A DNA stretch of 64,000 nucleotides from NCBI RefSeq assembly GCF_030063145.1, contig NZ_JASISM010000001.1:124001-188000 (forward strand), written 5' to 3'. Under the pieces are notes generated by a model. The model saw only the letters and a list, made by a program, of their open reading frames with translations, had not been told where the DNA came from and made no database searches. The DNA comes from Cryobacterium sp. PH31-L1. Lineage in GTDB: Bacteria > Actinomycetota > Actinomycetes > Actinomycetales > Microbacteriaceae. The position numbers and the translations under genes are program-made. This document shows, one piece after another, positions 62,792 to 64,000 of this stretch (position 1 is its first letter; each line of letters opens with the position of its first letter).

Positions 62792-63100
62792 ATGGCGGGA
62801 CAGAAGATCCGCATTCGACTTAAGTCGTATGACCACGAGGTCATCGACATTTCGGCGCGCAAGATCGTCGACACAGTGACCCGTGCGGGCGCTACAGTCG
62901 TCGGCCCGGTGCCGCTTCCGACCGAGAAGAACGTGGTGTGTGTCATCCGTTCCCCTCACAAGTACAAGGACAGCCGGGAGCACTTTGAAATGCGCACCCA
63001 CAAGCGTCTGATCGACATCATTGACCCGACCCCGAAGGCCGTTGACTCGCTCATGCGCCTCGACCTTCCGGCCGACGTCAACATCGAGATCAAGCTCTAG
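62792..63100 (+). CDS. rpsJ: 30S ribosomal protein S10
   Basis: A 102-aa protein at normal length. Starts [19 protein letters not shown]; contains [18 protein letters not shown] and [19 protein letters not shown]. First gene of the S10 operon; in 30S it binds S3 and S14. Ribosome site GAGAGAG precedes the ATG. Confidence 0.98.
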   Translation: MAGQKIRIRLKSYDHEVIDISARKIVDTVTRAGATVVGPVPLPTEKNVVCVIRSPHKYKDSREHFEMRTHKRLIDIIDPTPKAVDSLMRLDLPADVNIEIKL

Positions 63101-63108
63101 GGCCCGCG

Positions 63109-63768
63109 ATGTCTTACTCCGATACCAAGACCACCAAGGGTCTCCTCGGCAAGAAGCTCGGCATGACCCAGGTGTGGGACGAGAACAACAAGCTTGTTCC
63201 CGTTACCGTCATCGAGATCGCGCCGAACGTTGTCACGCAGATTCGTACCAAGGCCGTCGACGGCTACAACGGCGTTCAGATCGCCGCTGGCCCCATCGAC
63301 CCGCGCAAGGTCAACAAGCCCCTTGCCGGTCACTTCGACAAGGCCGGCGTCACGCCGCGTCGCCACATCACCGAGCTCCGCACCGCGGATGCCGCTGACT
63401 ACAACCTGGGCCAGGAACTCACCGTTGACGGTGTCTTCGTTGCCGGCACCAAGGTTGACGTCATGGGCACCAGCAAGGGTAAGGGTTTCGCCGGTGTTAT
63501 GAAGCGTCACAACTTCAAGGGTGTCTCCTCCTCTCACGGTTCGCACCGCAACCACCGCAAGCCCGGTTCCATCGGTGCTTCCTCGACCCCGAGCCGTGTC
63601 TTCAAGGGCATGCGCATGGCCGGTCGTATGGGTGGCGAGCGCGTAACCGTGCTGAACCTCAAGGTGCACGCTATTGACGCCGACAAGGGCCTCATGCTCG
63701 TCAAGGGTGCCGTTCCCGGTGCTCGTGGCCGCCTCGTATTCGTTCGCAACGCAGTGAAGGGAGCCTAG
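63109..63768 (+). CDS. rplC: 50S ribosomal protein L3
   Basis: A 219-aa protein of normal length. The [13 protein letters not shown] start, the [15 protein letters not shown] segment near the peptidyl-transferase centre and the [12 protein letters not shown] end are typical. It starts 8 nt after rpsJ. Confidence 0.98.
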   Translation: MSYSDTKTTKGLLGKKLGMTQVWDENNKLVPVTVIEIAPNVVTQIRTKAVDGYNGVQIAAGPIDPRKVNKPLAGHFDKAGVTPRRHITELRTADAADYNLGQELTVDGVFVAGTKVDVMGTSKGKGFAGVMKRHNFKGVSSSHGSHRNHRKPGSIGASSTPSRVFKGMRMAGRMGGERVTVLNLKVHAIDADKGLMLVKGAVPGARGRLVFVRNAVKGA

Positions 63769-63773
63769 TCATA

Positions 63774-64000
63774 ATGGCTACAGCACTCGACATCATTGAC
63801 GCCAAGGGCAAGAAGGCGGGCTCAGCCGAGCTTCCCGACGAGCTCTTCGACGTTCCCGCCAACATTCCTCTCATCCACCAGGTCGTTGTTGCGCAGCTCG
63901 CTGCCGCACGCCAGGGAACGAGCAAGGTCAAGCGCCGTGGAGAAGTTTCCGGTGCCGGCCGCAAGCCGTTCAAGCAGAAAGGAACCGGTCGCGCTCGTCA
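63774..64000 (+). CDS. rplD: 50S ribosomal protein L4 (3' end outside window)
   Basis: The first 75 residues, starting [17 protein letters not shown] and reaching [13 protein letters not shown], the conserved extended loop that lines the peptide exit tunnel. Starts 5 nt after rplC. The gene is cut by the end of the window. Confidence 0.97.
   Translation, partial: MATALDIIDAKGKKAGSAELPDELFDVPANIPLIHQVVVAQLAAARQGTSKVKRRGEVSGAGRKPFKQKGTGRAR

Noticed and set aside
1-64000. CRISPR arrays, tRNA or rRNA genes, prophage structural genes
   Set aside because: No regularly spaced direct repeats, no cloverleaf with a convincing anticodon arm and no phage-type genes were seen on either strand.

Overview
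The window is high-GC DNA from an actinobacterium, most likely of the Microbacteriaceae (inference). The grounds are the GC level, frequent GTG starts, possible leaderless genes, DUF222/HNH nucleases, a WXG100/FtsK-type secretion locus with Ser/Thr kinase signalling, and a str operon followed by the S10 operon. Nearly everything reads on the + strand. The exceptions are a cyclic-di-GMP enzyme, an IS transposase and an HNH nuclease.

Layout. (1) 1-2921: end of a type IV pilus (T4P) locus, with a PilX-like tail and pilM, pilN and pilO. (2) 2973-5222: a PAS-PAS-GGDEF-EAL protein on the minus strand. (3) 5466-29766: a long co-directional locus. It holds a FHA-EssC/EccC-type ATPase, a WXG100 protein, the wreck of a secreted effector, a Ser/Thr kinase, a giant Ig-like surface protein, MoxR, DUF58, a transglutaminase-fold membrane protein lacking its catalytic residues, an FHA protein, a PP2C phosphatase, and a string of membrane proteins sharing a small repeat-like domain. 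EccB, EccD, EccE and MycP are absent. (4) 29767-32745: an IS256-family element with a perfect 8-bp target duplication, and a DUF222/HNH nuclease. (5) 33092-44044: second T4P locus (pilB, pilT, pilC, pilA, three minor pilins, pilD, pilM, pilN, pilO), closed by a strong terminator. (6) 44358-54239: third T4P locus (pilT, pilC, pilA, three minor pilins with large C-terminal domains, pilM, pilN, pilO). (7) 54327-56886: three uncharacterised genes with palindromic repeats around them. (8) 57043-64000: rpsL-rpsG-fusA-tuf, a small exported protein, then rpsJ-rplC-rplD (cut by the window end).

How it works together. The T4P genes make a monoderm machine (no pilP or pilQ) with one visible extension ATPase and one prepilin peptidase. 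There are two retraction ATPases, two platform proteins, two major pilins and three alignment modules, which suggests at least two different filaments sharing parts. The GGDEF-EAL protein beside them could tune piliation, but this is inference. The FHA-EssC locus looks like a phospho-regulated type VII-like secretion or envelope system: kinase, phosphatase and two FHA proteins lie beside the ATPase and its WXG100 substrate, and two neighbouring proteins carry short Thr motifs suited to kinase/FHA recognition. The MoxR-DUF58-transglutaminase trio and the giant Ig-like protein are probably its envelope-facing parts.
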